A DNA stretch of 64,000 nt from Bacteroidaceae bacterium. Its GTDB lineage: Bacteria; Bacteroidota; Bacteroidia; Bacteroidales; Bacteroidaceae. A model generated the notes under the pieces. It had not been told where the DNA came from. It did no database searches and saw nothing but the letters and a program-made list of their open reading frames with translations. The stretch spans positions 62,001 to 126,000 of the forward strand of contig JAFXVZ010000019.1 of assembly GCA_017534535.1 (NCBI GenBank), in the 5' to 3' direction. Of this stretch, positions 52,225 through 61,213 are shown one piece after another (the stretch's first letter is position 1; every line of letters starts with the position of its first letter). The position numbers and the translations under genes were made by a program.

Positions 52225-52253
52225 GAAAGATTGTAGGGAATGATTTAACTTTG
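52223..52253 (+). promoter_or_regulatory. Promoter of the DUF3828 gene
   Basis: TTG (52223-52225), 20 bp, TAACTTTG (52246-52253). It rules out the earliest start (TTG 52251) because that codon lies in the -7 element. Confidence 0.65.
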
Positions 52254-52274
52254 TGGCAAGTTTACATTATTGAT

Positions 52275-52823
52275 ATGGATATGAAAAACTGTGCTTTGAT
52301 AAAGGTTATGATGGCTGTGGGGTTGCTGATGGCCATCGTGAGTTGTGCGAATGCACAAGAAAAGGAGAATCGCGTGATTGAGGAGCGTGTGAAGGCAATC
52401 TATGCCGATGTGGTGAAGGCTTATCCCGAAGATTTGTTTGAACTGAATGATGAGGACAGGCCCGATATTGACTTGGATGGACTGTATTGCTCAGAGGAGT
52501 GGAACAGGCTGGTGGACCGCGTGGTGGAGATTGATGATGCCCACCCCGATGACATCGGTTTCTTCGATGCGGACTACTGGATTATGGGGCAAGACTGGCA
52601 GGACTTAGGCATCAGTGATGTGAAAGCACAGGTGACGGATGACAGCCACGCTGTGGTGAACCTGTTGCTGCATAACTGTGGGAATAAGACACCCGTGATA
52701 CTGACGATGGTGAAGGAGCAGGGCGAATGGAAGATAGATGATTTTGCCGAAGATGACGGACTGAGTAGCTGGAAAATCAATATGGAGGCGTATATTGAAG
52801 AGAGTCAAGAACAGACTCCCTGA
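52275..52823 (+). CDS. DUF3828-like lipoprotein
   Basis: A 182-aa protein from ATG 52275 (ATG 52281 equally possible). Lipoprotein signal with the box LLMAIVSCANA. The mature part begins with a helix (RVIEERVKAIYADVVKAYPEDLF), then GLYCSEEWNRLVDRVVEID, and ends in a strand-rich region (VNLLLHNCGNKTPVILTMVK, GEWKIDDFAE) in the manner of DUF3828 proteins, which have an NTF2-like fold. Function unknown. Single-gene unit with its own promoter; convergent with the LtaS-like gene. Confidence 0.75.
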   Translation: MDMKNCALIKVMMAVGLLMAIVSCANAQEKENRVIEERVKAIYADVVKAYPEDLFELNDEDRPDIDLDGLYCSEEWNRLVDRVVEIDDAHPDDIGFFDADYWIMGQDWQDLGISDVKAQVTDDSHAVVNLLLHNCGNKTPVILTMVKEQGEWKIDDFAEDDGLSSWKINMEAYIEESQEQTP

Positions 52824-52832
52824 TAACCGCAC

Positions 52833-54815
52833 TTATTTGGTGGATTGGTAAACCAGGCGGTCTTCCGTCATGCGTTGCATATACTGCTGGATGATGGCTT
52901 TCAGCTTTTGCTGCATCTCAGCCTCAACGGCATCAAGTGTGCCGTGCAGGTTCTGGCGAAGGAACCAGTCGTGCTTGAAATCGTAGAGGGCTTTCACTTG
53001 TCCATCTTCCGTGAACTGCATCAGGTAGTCGCCTTTCAGGTATTGGTAGATGCCATTGGTGTGGTTCACTGCCCACGTTTCGGCATCAGGGGTGTGCAGC
53101 AAATCGGTGCCAAAAGCCACATAGGGCTCGTCGTAATGCAAATAGCCCAAGACGGTAGGCATGATGTCAATCTGCTGGGCTATGCAATGCCGACGCTCAG
53201 GGACTATCTCGCCCGAGGGGTCGAAGAAGATGATGGGAGCGCCAAAAACGCCTAAATCCGTTTGATATTCTGGTCGAGAACTAAGGTTGGTATGGTCGGC
53301 AGTAATCACAAACAAGGTATTCTCATACCAAGGCTGCTGCTGAGCCGTCTCGAAGAACTTACGCAAAGCCTCATCGACATAACGGATGCATTTGTGCAGC
53401 ACGTTGTCATCGCCTGGCTCATCGGTATAGACATCACGATATCTCTCAGGCACCGCAAAGGGGTGGTGTGAGCTGGCAGTAAAGACCGAGGTGACGAAAG
53501 GCTGTGGCATGTCTGTCATCTGCAGGGCATAGAACTGCAGGAACTCCTCATCCCAGATTGCCCACATGCCGTCGAAGTCGTCATCACCGTGGAAACGCTT
53601 GTCCTGGTTGTATTCCGTACGTCCGAAATAGTCATCATAACCTGTGGTCTTGGCAAACGCCTCAAAACCCATCGAGCCGTTCTCTGCCCCATGGAAGAAT
53701 GCCGAATAATAGCCCTTTTTGCCCAATTCACCGGCAATTCCGCTTACTTGGTTCAAAGAAGCGGGGGTGAGGAAGAAAGGCTCGATGAAATGGGGAATAC
53801 TGGAGAGAATGGACGGCATACCATCTATACTCTTACGCCCGTTGGCAAAGGTATAGTCGAAGGTGAGGGAACGCTGCAGGAGAGAGTCCATGAAGGGGGC
53901 ATAACCCTTGTAGGTGGGGTCATTCCAAATGTCATTATAGGCAGCCATAAACTCACGACTGAAGCTTTCCAATATCAGTACCACCACATTCTTCTGCTGC
54001 ATTGGCAAGGTATCAGACGGCTGGATAACAGGGGTGTAAATCTGCTCCATCTCCTCGCGAGAGAAATATTGTGGGTCTTTGAATACGTGCTTGCCAATGG
54101 TGCGAATCATCGAGAAAGGGGTGTTGAGCACCAAGGCAGCCTCAGTAGGACGGTTCACATATTGGTTGGCGTTGCTGATGGTGATGGGTCGAACGGCGTG
54201 GGTAGCTCCTCCACGCATGCCAAAGATGGCAAGTGGAATGAACACCAGGAAGCAGACCGTTTGGATGGCGTAGTATCTGATAAATTGCTTTCTATTGAAT
54301 AGTTGGAATACACCTTGTGGATTGACATAGAGGTAGATAAGGGCTACAATAAGCAGGATGCCCAAGACAACCAAGTACCAATGATTCAGTATTTCTACGC
54401 CAAAGATACCGCTGAGGTTATCTTCATGACTGAACTCCTGAAAGACGGAGGCAGTGGTGCGGCGACCCGTATATTGGAAATAGACAGCATCGGCAAGGTT
54501 GACAATGATGGCAAGGCTATTGACCACCACAAACACCCACTTGGCAAAGGTTTGCCAGGCTGGTCGCTCTTTGAAATGGCAGGGCAGCAGCATCAGGAGG
54601 GCAAAGAGCAGATTGGTGTAGAGGATGGCAGAGGTGTCGAACATCCAGCAGCCTTTAAGGACGGTGGGCCACGAAAGGGCTCCCAAACCTTCTGAGAATG
54701 TAGAATAATTGACTAATAGATAGGCTATTCTGCAGATGGCGTAGGCGATGTAGGCCAACACCATGTTGCATACAAATGCAACGATGCTTGATATTTCAGA
54801 TTTCTTCAATTTCAT
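52833..54815 (-). CDS. LtaS-like membrane sulfatase-fold phosphotransferase
   Basis: A 660-aa inner-membrane protein with about five N-terminal transmembrane helices (~1-220) and a periplasmic alkaline-phosphatase/sulfatase domain. Metal and nucleophile motifs: VVVLILESFSREF (Glu ligand), FANGRKSIDGMPSILSS (Ser/Thr nucleophile position) and FVITADHTNLSSR (Asp-His). This is the LTA-synthase/phosphoglycerol- or phosphoethanolamine-transferase layout. A Gram-negative bacterium lacks LTA, so the acceptor is more likely a lipid, glycan or LPS part; this is inference. Its start overlaps the phosphoesterase gene by 4 bp. Confidence 0.88.
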   Translation of the reverse strand: MKLKKSEISSIVAFVCNMVLAYIAYAICRIAYLLVNYSTFSEGLGALSWPTVLKGCWMFDTSAILYTNLLFALLMLLPCHFKERPAWQTFAKWVFVVVNSLAIIVNLADAVYFQYTGRRTTASVFQEFSHEDNLSGIFGVEILNHWYLVVLGILLIVALIYLYVNPQGVFQLFNRKQFIRYYAIQTVCFLVFIPLAIFGMRGGATHAVRPITISNANQYVNRPTEAALVLNTPFSMIRTIGKHVFKDPQYFSREEMEQIYTPVIQPSDTLPMQQKNVVVLILESFSREFMAAYNDIWNDPTYKGYAPFMDSLLQRSLTFDYTFANGRKSIDGMPSILSSIPHFIEPFFLTPASLNQVSGIAGELGKKGYYSAFFHGAENGSMGFEAFAKTTGYDDYFGRTEYNQDKRFHGDDDFDGMWAIWDEEFLQFYALQMTDMPQPFVTSVFTASSHHPFAVPERYRDVYTDEPGDDNVLHKCIRYVDEALRKFFETAQQQPWYENTLFVITADHTNLSSRPEYQTDLGVFGAPIIFFDPSGEIVPERRHCIAQQIDIMPTVLGYLHYDEPYVAFGTDLLHTPDAETWAVNHTNGIYQYLKGDYLMQFTEDGQVKALYDFKHDWFLRQNLHGTLDAVEAEMQQKLKAIIQQYMQRMTEDRLVYQSTK

Positions 54816-56137
54816 CTTTCTTTGTTTTTATACGCCTCTATACGTTCGGCAAACTGGGCATCTTTCTTATTGCCGGGTACCGGGGTAAACTCTATTACTT
54901 CGGGGATATCCTTACCCTTATCCAAAATAGCTGACTTGGTGATGACCAAGGAGTCATAGAGGGCTTGGGTGATGGCATCGTAGGCGGTGAGTGTCAAGGC
55001 ATCGGAGGAAGCCGTGATTTTCTGGTAATAACGACTGCCAGAACCATATTTGTCAAACAGATCACTGAATTCGATACGATAATTCTTGGGAGACAAATGG
55101 CTCACCGTATAGACAGGGGTAACAGGTATTAATAGTTTCTCATCATGTGCCGTCATACGGGCGTATGCATGCTCGTGGGCTTGCAGCACCAAATCCACAC
55201 CATAGTCGCGAATTAGGTCATCGAACATCCAGCGTTGTACCAGGTTGTTGTTCTTGCCTCGGATGGAATATAGCGGATGATGCAGCACCACAATCTTCCA
55301 TTGGGCATCACTCGCCTCCAGTTGTTGCTGGAGCCACTTGCGCTGGGTATAAAGGTAGAAGAACTCACGATTACTGTCGAGCAGGAAGAACTGCACATTA
55401 TTATACTTGAGGGTATAGACCTGATTCTCACCCACCATTGTGTTGAGGAAATAAGAATGGATAAGGGAGAAGCGTCGCTCCAGTTTGTATATCAAACTTT
55501 TGAGGTAATCGTGATTACCTGTGACGGTGAGAATGGGCAGGGTTTGTCCGATGGAATCCAAGCCCTCGAAAGTTTCTTGCCAGTAGGCATCCATAGGACG
55601 TTCGGTGAGGTCACCTCCGCAAACCAGGAATTGTGCATCGGGGTGATGACGGAAGGCAGCCTTGAGCAGTTGGTTGGCGATGCCGGCAATGGTATCTTGC
55701 ACATCACCCACATAGAGGAAGGATGTCTGTCGCTGGTCGGAAAGGCTGAATGGATACCAACTGGAGTATTGATTGCCTGAGCAGACCCGATAGCTATAGT
55801 TTTTGTTGGGCTGCAGGTTGTTGAGGCGAGCTACATAGTAGGCAGCCTTTCCTCCCCTGGATTGAAAAACCTCGCCATCAGCTGGAATCTGCAAGGTATC
55901 TTGTTCATCAGCCAGTTGCAAGAATGACGCTTGCACACTTTCGCCACTAATCCAACTCACATTACGGCTGTTGGCTCCATCATTGCCAAAGGTCAGGAGG
56001 ATGCGATGGGGCACGTTAGGGGTGGTGTAGGGTTCTTCTGGCAGGTTGCCGAACCACACATCCCAGCGTACGTAGCAGAGGATGCCAAGTGCTATGATTG
56101 CCACAAATGCTATCAGTGATAGAATCTTCTTCATCAA
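54812..56137 (-). CDS. Exported metallophosphoesterase with purple-acid-phosphatase-like N-domain
   Basis: A 441-aa protein with an N-terminal signal/anchor (LSLIAFVAIIALGILCYV), an Ig/FnIII-like domain (~45-125, VPHRILLTFGNDGANSRNVS) and a calcineurin-like phosphoesterase. The five metal motifs are seen: YVGDVQDT, VCGGDLTERP, VTGNHDYL, VVLHHPLYS and QAHEHAYAR. This is the PAP-like arrangement. It overlaps the O-methyltransferase gene upstream and the LtaS-like gene downstream by 4 bp each, so it may hydrolyse products or substrates of the LtaS-like enzyme (inference). Confidence 0.88.
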   Translation of the reverse strand: MMKKILSLIAFVAIIALGILCYVRWDVWFGNLPEEPYTTPNVPHRILLTFGNDGANSRNVSWISGESVQASFLQLADEQDTLQIPADGEVFQSRGGKAAYYVARLNNLQPNKNYSYRVCSGNQYSSWYPFSLSDQRQTSFLYVGDVQDTIAGIANQLLKAAFRHHPDAQFLVCGGDLTERPMDAYWQETFEGLDSIGQTLPILTVTGNHDYLKSLIYKLERRFSLIHSYFLNTMVGENQVYTLKYNNVQFFLLDSNREFFYLYTQRKWLQQQLEASDAQWKIVVLHHPLYSIRGKNNNLVQRWMFDDLIRDYGVDLVLQAHEHAYARMTAHDEKLLIPVTPVYTVSHLSPKNYRIEFSDLFDKYGSGSRYYQKITASSDALTLTAYDAITQALYDSLVITKSAILDKGKDIPEVIEFTPVPGNKKDAQFAERIEAYKNKER

Positions 56138-56760
56138 TCCGTCTTCCTTATTATCGTCAAGCCGTCACGCAAAGGGAGGATTACCTTCTCCACCCTATCG
56201 TCAGCAGCAACAAAGTCGTTGAAATGCAGGATGCCTTGCGTCTGCAAGTCGCTCTCTCTCACATGCTCATCTGTCACATGACCACCCCATAAAGTGTTAT
56301 CTGCCAAGATATAGCCCCCAGGGTTCAGATGAGCCAGTACCAGTTCATAGAAATCCAAGTACTTGCGCTTGTCACCATCGATAAAAGCCATATCAAAGTT
56401 AATACCCAAAGTAGGCACTACCTGCATGGCATCACCGATGATGAACTCTATCTGACGGGAGTAAGGTGAGTTATCGAACCAAGGACGAGTGAACTCCTCT
56501 TGCTCATCGTTGATTTCGATGGTGTAAATCTTGCCATCGGCAGGCAGGCCTTCTGCCATACAGAGGGCGGAGTAGCCACTATAGGTGCCTATCTCCAAGA
56601 TGTTCTTGGGACGGATCATGTGGGTGAGCATCTTCAGGATGCGACCCTGTAAATGCCCTGACACCATGTGGGGATAGAGCAACTGCAAATGGGTGGCTCG
56701 GTATAAAGCATTGAGGTAGTCGCCTTCTGGGTCAATATGATTCAGGATGTATTCTTCCAT
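56134..56760 (-). CDS. SAM-dependent O-methyltransferase (catechol/caffeoyl-CoA type)
   Basis: A 208-aa class I methyltransferase. SAM-binding motif ILEIGTYSGYSALCMAEGL, acidic YTIEINDEQEEF, then FDMAFIDGDKRKYLDFYE and YILADNTLWGGHV, matching the metal-dependent methyltransferase_3 family. ATG 56760 is chosen over a longer frame because it gives the standard N-terminus (MEEYILNHI) and overlaps the aroQ stop (TAATG). Natural acceptor unknown in Bacteroidota. Confidence 0.9.
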   Translation of the reverse strand: MEEYILNHIDPEGDYLNALYRATHLQLLYPHMVSGHLQGRILKMLTHMIRPKNILEIGTYSGYSALCMAEGLPADGKIYTIEINDEQEEFTRPWFDNSPYSRQIEFIIGDAMQVVPTLGINFDMAFIDGDKRKYLDFYELVLAHLNPGGYILADNTLWGGHVTDEHVRESDLQTQGILHFNDFVAADDRVEKVILPLRDGLTIIRKTD

Positions 56761-57176
56761 TAACCCAACAATGCTTCCATCGCAAGTCTGTAGGAATTTA
56801 AGCCAAAGCCAAGGATGACACCCTTGCAGGCACAAGAAATCATAGACTTGTGGCGGAACTCCTCACGTGCGTGTACATTACTAATATGCACCTCTATCAC
56901 AGGAGCCTTGATGGCACGAATGGCATCCTGTAAGGCGATGGAGGTGTGGGTATAGGCACCAGCATTGAGGATGATGCCGTCATAATCGAAGCCCACCTCA
57001 TGCAGTTTGTCTATCAAATCACCCTCGTGATTCGACTGAAAATAAGCTATCTCCACCTGCGAGTAAAGCTGTTTCAAACGGAGCAAGTAGTCATCGAACG
57101 ACTCACTGCCATAGATGCCTGGCTCACGTTTTCCCAACAAATTTATGTTAGGTCCGTTGATAATTTGTATCTTCAT
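56760..57176 (-). CDS. aroQ: 3-dehydroquinate dehydratase, type II
   Basis: A 138-aa dodecameric shikimate-pathway enzyme. Seen: MKIQIINGPNINLLGKREPG (with the catalytic Tyr just after in IYG), FQSNHEGDLIDKLHE, LNAGAYTHTSIALQDAI and EVHISNVHAREEFR (catalytic His). ATG 57176 gives the canonical start; 13 extra upstream codons would enter the promoter leader. First gene of the four-gene operon aroQ - methyltransferase - phosphoesterase - LtaS-like. Confidence 0.96.
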   Translation of the reverse strand: MKIQIINGPNINLLGKREPGIYGSESFDDYLLRLKQLYSQVEIAYFQSNHEGDLIDKLHEVGFDYDGIILNAGAYTHTSIALQDAIRAIKAPVIEVHISNVHAREEFRHKSMISCACKGVILGFGLNSYRLAMEALLG

Positions 57177-57201
57177 TGCATATTTTTTATTAACTTTGCT
57201 G

Positions 57202-57231
57202 CAAAGATAATGCAAGTCGAAAACAGAACAA
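57202..57231 (-). promoter_or_regulatory. Promoter of the aroQ operon
   Basis: On the minus strand, TATCTTTG (57202-57209) with TTG (57229-57231) 19 bp upstream: both elements and spacing are ideal. A TAACTTTG on the plus strand (57191-57198) abuts it and could serve xerD. Confidence 0.85.
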
Positions 57232-57293
57232 AATAAACTTGTTTATTTTTTATGTTGGGACGCAGCTTATCTTACTTAAAGTTATATAATTTC

Positions 57294-58238
57294 ATGAAGA
57301 AATCAGCAAAAATACCTGAGAAAATTCGTGGCAGAACTGCCATCATCAAGGAATATACCCAATACCTGAAGCTGGAGAAGGGGTTGTCGCCCAACACCTA
57401 TGATGCCTACTTGACGGATTTGGAGAAGTTGCTGAACTACCTGGATAGCGAGGACATCGATATCCTGGATGTGAAGTTAGAGAACTTGCAGCATTTTATG
57501 GCTGGCCTGCACGACATCGGTATCCACCCTCGCTCTCAAGCCAGGGTGCTGAGTGGGGTAAAATCGTTCTTTAAGTTCTTAGTGATAGCCGACTACCGTA
57601 AAGACGACCCTGCAGAACTGTTGGAGGGTCCCAAGATAGGCTTCAGATTACCTGAGGTGCTGACAGTGGAGGAGATTGACCGCATCATCGCCTCGGTGGA
57701 TATGAGCAAGGCAGAAGGACAACGCAATCGTGCCATTCTGGAAACACTCTACAGCTGTGGGTTGCGTGTGAGTGAACTGTGTAACCTCAAACTCTCTGAC
57801 CTCTACCTCGACGAGGGGTTCATCAAGGTGGAAGGCAAGGGTAGCAAGCAAAGGCTGGTGCCCATCAGCCAGCGTGCCATCAATGAAATCCTCTCTTGGC
57901 TGGAAGACCGCATCGGCGGTAAGATTAAGCCAGGCTTCGAAGACTATGTGTTCTTGGCTCGATGGGGCAAGAATATCTCACGCATCATGGTGTTTCACCT
58001 CATCAAGGAACTAGCAGAGAAAGCAGGGATCAAGAAATCCATCAGTCCACACACCTTCCGTCACTCCTTTGCCACCCACCTGCTGGAAGGAGGAGCTAAC
58101 CTGCGTGCCATACAGGCCATGCTGGGACACGAATCCATCGCTACCACAGAGATTTATACTCACATAGACAGGTCGATGTTAAGGGCTGAAATCATAGAAC
58201 ATCACCCACGCAATATCCGTTATCATCAGAAAAAATAA
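57294..58238 (+). CDS. xerD: Site-specific tyrosine recombinase XerD
   Basis: A 314-aa recombinase resolving chromosome dimers at dif with XerC. The N-terminal SAM-like core-binding domain (EYTQYLKLEKGLSPNTYDAY) and catalytic domain carry the full set: Arg in SCGLRVSELC, Lys in VEGKGSKQR, HxxR in SPHTFRHSFATHLLEGG, His in MLGHESI and the Tyr nucleophile in TTEIYTHI. ATG 57294 gives the normal N-terminus; a start at 57252 adds 14 residues without similarity. Single gene, divergent from aroQ; no phage genes nearby, so this is the housekeeping enzyme. Confidence 0.93.
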   Translation: MKKSAKIPEKIRGRTAIIKEYTQYLKLEKGLSPNTYDAYLTDLEKLLNYLDSEDIDILDVKLENLQHFMAGLHDIGIHPRSQARVLSGVKSFFKFLVIADYRKDDPAELLEGPKIGFRLPEVLTVEEIDRIIASVDMSKAEGQRNRAILETLYSCGLRVSELCNLKLSDLYLDEGFIKVEGKGSKQRLVPISQRAINEILSWLEDRIGGKIKPGFEDYVFLARWGKNISRIMVFHLIKELAEKAGIKKSISPHTFRHSFATHLLEGGANLRAIQAMLGHESIATTEIYTHIDRSMLRAEIIEHHPRNIRYHQKK

Positions 58239-58291
58239 GTTAATCAGCTATAAAATATCCCAATCTGTGTACAAGTTACACTATTGTTGAC

Positions 58292-58299
58292 TATCTTTG
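58292..58299 (+). promoter_or_regulatory. Promoter -7 element of TPR/OmpA-like lipoprotein gene
   Basis: TATCTTTG, 30 bp before ATG 58330; the -33 region lacks a clear TTG. Confidence 0.6.
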
Positions 58300-58329
58300 T
58301 GCAAGTGCAAATACTAAAATAAAAGGATT

Positions 58330-60018
58330 ATGAAGAAATTTTACTTACCAATTGTAATGATTATGCTGGCTATGTTGACATCCTGCGCCAGCAAAATGGG
58401 CGAGTTGTCACCTGAATATTTCACCGTAACACCACAAGTGCTGGAGGCTGTTGGTGGCAAGGTGCCAGCTACTATCAACGGCAAATTCCCCGAGAAATAT
58501 TTCAATAAGAAAGCCATTGTAGAGGTGACTCCAGTTTTGCGTTGGCAAGGTGGAGAAGCTAAAGGCCAAACAGCTACCTTCCAAGGTGAGAAGGTGGAAG
58601 CTAATTACCAGACCATCAACTATAAGATGGGGGGAAACTATACTTTGCGAACCTCTTTCGACTATCGTCCAGAGATGGTGAAGAGCGAGCTATATCTGGA
58701 TTTCCAGGTGCGTATGGGCAGCAAGGTATTCAGCATTCCATCAGTGAAGGTGGCGGATGGTGTGATAGCTACCGCTGAGCTGGTAGGTCATACACTGGAG
58801 AATGCCAACGTGTCACTGGGTGCCGACGCTTTCCAACGCATCATCAAGGATAAGCGAGAGGAGCAGATTATGTTCCTGATTCAGCAGGCTAACATCCGTT
58901 CTAACCAGATGGGGGCTGCCAACAGCTTTACCAATGAAGTGAAGAATGTGGATGGCACAGCCAACCAGCGAATTAGCAACATCGAGATTTCAGCTTATGC
59001 TTCTCCAGATGGTGGTGTGAACCTGAACAGGGGATTGGCTGAGAAACGTCAGGACAATACGGCTTCGCTGATTGAGAAGAACTTGAAGAAGAACCAGATT
59101 GATGCCGACATCGATACACGTTATACGGCTCAGGACTGGGAGGGTTTCCAGGAACTGGTGTCGAAATCTAACATCCAGGATAAGGATATCATCCTACGTG
59201 TGTTGTCAATGTATTCTGACCCGGAGCAGAGAGAGCGTGAAATCAAGAATATCTCATCGGTTTATCGTACACTGGCAGATGAAATCCTGCCTCAGCTGCG
59301 TCGTTCTCGCCTTACCCTGAACTATGAGATTATCGGCAAGAGCGATGAAGAGATTGCCGCTTTGGCTCGGAATAATGCCCGCCAACTCACAGTGGAAGAG
59401 CTGCTGTATGCTGCTACACTGACGGATAATGCTGCTGAGAAAGAGTCTATCTATACACAGGCAACTCAGTTGTTCCCCAATGACTTCCGTGCGTTCAATA
59501 ACTTAGGCAAACTGGCTTACGAAGCTGGCGATTTGGCAAAGGCAGAAAGACTGTTCAAACAAGCTGCAAGTATTCAGGATGCACCTGAGGTGAACAACAA
59601 TTTGGCATTGGTAGCATTAACCCAGGGAGACAGAGCAGCTGCTGAGCAGTATTTAGGTAAGGCCTCAGGTGCTAAAGAGCTCTCTGAAACGATGGGTAAC
59701 CTGTATGTGGCTCAGGGGCAGTATGACCGCGCCGTGAATGCTTTTGGCGAAGCCAAGACCAACAGCGCAGCTTTGGCTCAGATTCTGGCAAAGGATTACA
59801 ACAAGGCACGTAATACACTGGATGCTGTGGAGCGTCCGGATGCCTATACGGATTATCTGAAAGCGATTGTGGGAGCTCGCACGAATAATTTGCAGATGGT
59901 GACCTCAAATTTGCAGAGTGCCATTAATAAGGAGCCATCGCTGAGGCAGCAGGCTGCTGTAGACTTGGAATTCAGTAAATATTCTACCAATGCTGAATTT
60001 GCAAGTGTCGTGAGATAA
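58330..60018 (+). CDS. TPR lipoprotein with OmpA-like segment
   Basis: A 562-aa outer-membrane or periplasmic lipoprotein: lipobox MLAMLTSCASK. The first half is beta-rich (~20-180). Residues ~215-340 contain ISNIEISAYASPDGGVNLN followed by RGLAEKRQDNTASLI, resembling the strand-helix unit of OmpA-type peptidoglycan-binding domains. TPR-like repeats occupy ~365-480 (FRAFNNLGKLAYEAGDLAKA, NNNLALVALTQGDRAAAEQY). The combination recurs in Bacteroidota envelope proteins of unknown role. Own promoter and terminator, so monocistronic. Confidence 0.75.
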   Translation: MKKFYLPIVMIMLAMLTSCASKMGELSPEYFTVTPQVLEAVGGKVPATINGKFPEKYFNKKAIVEVTPVLRWQGGEAKGQTATFQGEKVEANYQTINYKMGGNYTLRTSFDYRPEMVKSELYLDFQVRMGSKVFSIPSVKVADGVIATAELVGHTLENANVSLGADAFQRIIKDKREEQIMFLIQQANIRSNQMGAANSFTNEVKNVDGTANQRISNIEISAYASPDGGVNLNRGLAEKRQDNTASLIEKNLKKNQIDADIDTRYTAQDWEGFQELVSKSNIQDKDIILRVLSMYSDPEQREREIKNISSVYRTLADEILPQLRRSRLTLNYEIIGKSDEEIAALARNNARQLTVEELLYAATLTDNAAEKESIYTQATQLFPNDFRAFNNLGKLAYEAGDLAKAERLFKQAASIQDAPEVNNNLALVALTQGDRAAAEQYLGKASGAKELSETMGNLYVAQGQYDRAVNAFGEAKTNSAALAQILAKDYNKARNTLDAVERPDAYTDYLKAIVGARTNNLQMVTSNLQSAINKEPSLRQQAAVDLEFSKYSTNAEFASVVR

Positions 60019-60038
60019 AAAGAGATTTTTCATAGAAA

Positions 60039-60078
60039 AACAAGTGCCTGACCTAAAACAGTCAGGCATTTGTTTTTT
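60039..60078 (+). terminator. Intrinsic terminator after TPR/OmpA-like gene
   Basis: A 14-bp stem (60039-60052 with 60061-60074, one G-T pair), 8-nt loop, then TTTT. Confidence 0.88.
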
Positions 60079-60096
60079 AGTTCGCTAAAAAAGCAC

Positions 60097-60104
60097 TACT
60101 TTTG
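60097..60104 (+). promoter_or_regulatory. Promoter -7 element of TlpA-like gene
   Basis: TACTTTTG lies 19 bp before ATG 60124. The nearest TTG (60070-60072) is 24 bp upstream, a little far, and falls in the terminator stem. Confidence 0.5.
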
Positions 60105-60123
60105 AAGCCGAAAATATTGCCCT

Positions 60124-61185
60124 ATGACGAAACGTTTGCTAACATACCTGTTAATGGCACTGATCTTCATCGCCTGTGGTGAGGAGCAGGGCAATCGTGC
60201 ACGTGTGGAAGGCACCATCAAGGGTTTGGGCAATGACACCATTATTATATATGGAACTGACCAGATGTTCGACAAGGTTGATACAATTATTGTCAAGAAA
60301 GATAAGTTCAAACGATTCATCCCCGTGGATACGGTGGCACAAACCTGGATGATGTTCAAGGACGGCTTACGGGTGCCTCTGTTTCTCGCCAAACGCAGTC
60401 AGATTAAAATCAAGGGCGACACGGCTTCGCTGGCTAATCTGCAGATAGAAGACAAGGCGGAGAACCATCTGCTGGGCCAATTCCTGCAAGAATACGATTC
60501 AGCCTTTACGATTGCTGCGGTAGATACTTTTATCACCCATCATCCTGATTCTCCCGTTGGTTTCTACCTCATCAACAAGTATTTGATGGAGGTTGAACCA
60601 GAACACAGACGAGACGTGAAGCCTTTGCTGGATAAATTTGACGAAGACCTGAAACGCCATCCACAATATATCAACCTGAGTCAGGAACTAACAAATGAAA
60701 TCAAAGCGGACACAGGTCTGCAAGTGCCTTATTTCCGTGTGAGAAACTTGGAAAACAGATGGGTGTCACGCACCGATTTCAATAAAAAATGGCTGCTGAT
60801 TAATTTCTGGGCTTCGTGGAATGAGACAAGTAAGCAACAGAACCGCACCATCTACAAACCTTTATATAAGGAGATTGAAAAGGAAAAACTGGAAAACATC
60901 GGCATGCTGGGACTCTCATTAGACGTTGACAAAAAGCAATGGCGCAATGCGGTGGACAAAGACACTTTGGCATGGGAACAAGTGTGCGATACCAAAGGAT
61001 GGCTGACAGAGACTGTGGAGATATTCAACATTAGATATTTACCAGCTAATGTACTGATTTCTCCTGATGGCAAAATAAAAGCATATAACGTAACGAAAGA
61101 GCAACTGGAGGAAAAGCTGAAAGAGCTAAAGGAACTCCAGGAGCAAGAAAAGAAAGAGAAGAAAAATAATAACAAAAAGAAATAA
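60124..61185 (+). CDS. DUF4369/TlpA-like thioredoxin-fold lipoprotein without active-site cysteines
   Basis: A 353-aa lipoprotein (lipobox ALIFIACGEE). N-terminal DUF4369-like beta domain (VEGTIKGLGNDTIIIYG), a helical linker, and a C-terminal TlpA/AhpC-type thioredoxin fold (LLINFWASWNETSKQQNR, NIGMLGLSLDVDKKQWRNAV, RYLPANVLISPDGKIKA). In redox-active relatives the motif is WASWCxxC; here both cysteines are replaced (Asn and Ser). So it cannot do thiol-disulfide exchange and may be a binding or chaperone-like protein. A charged Lys/Glu-rich tail follows. Confidence 0.85.
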   Translation: MTKRLLTYLLMALIFIACGEEQGNRARVEGTIKGLGNDTIIIYGTDQMFDKVDTIIVKKDKFKRFIPVDTVAQTWMMFKDGLRVPLFLAKRSQIKIKGDTASLANLQIEDKAENHLLGQFLQEYDSAFTIAAVDTFITHHPDSPVGFYLINKYLMEVEPEHRRDVKPLLDKFDEDLKRHPQYINLSQELTNEIKADTGLQVPYFRVRNLENRWVSRTDFNKKWLLINFWASWNETSKQQNRTIYKPLYKEIEKEKLENIGMLGLSLDVDKKQWRNAVDKDTLAWEQVCDTKGWLTETVEIFNIRYLPANVLISPDGKIKAYNVTKEQLEEKLKELKELQEQEKKEKKNNNKKK

Positions 61186-61213
61186 TAGTATTGACCCTTA
61201 AATCATTCATAAC

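Noticed and set aside
57294..58238. Integrase of a mobile element
   Set aside because: Full-length XerD motifs, no phage, conjugation or attachment-site features around it; best explained as the housekeeping recombinase.
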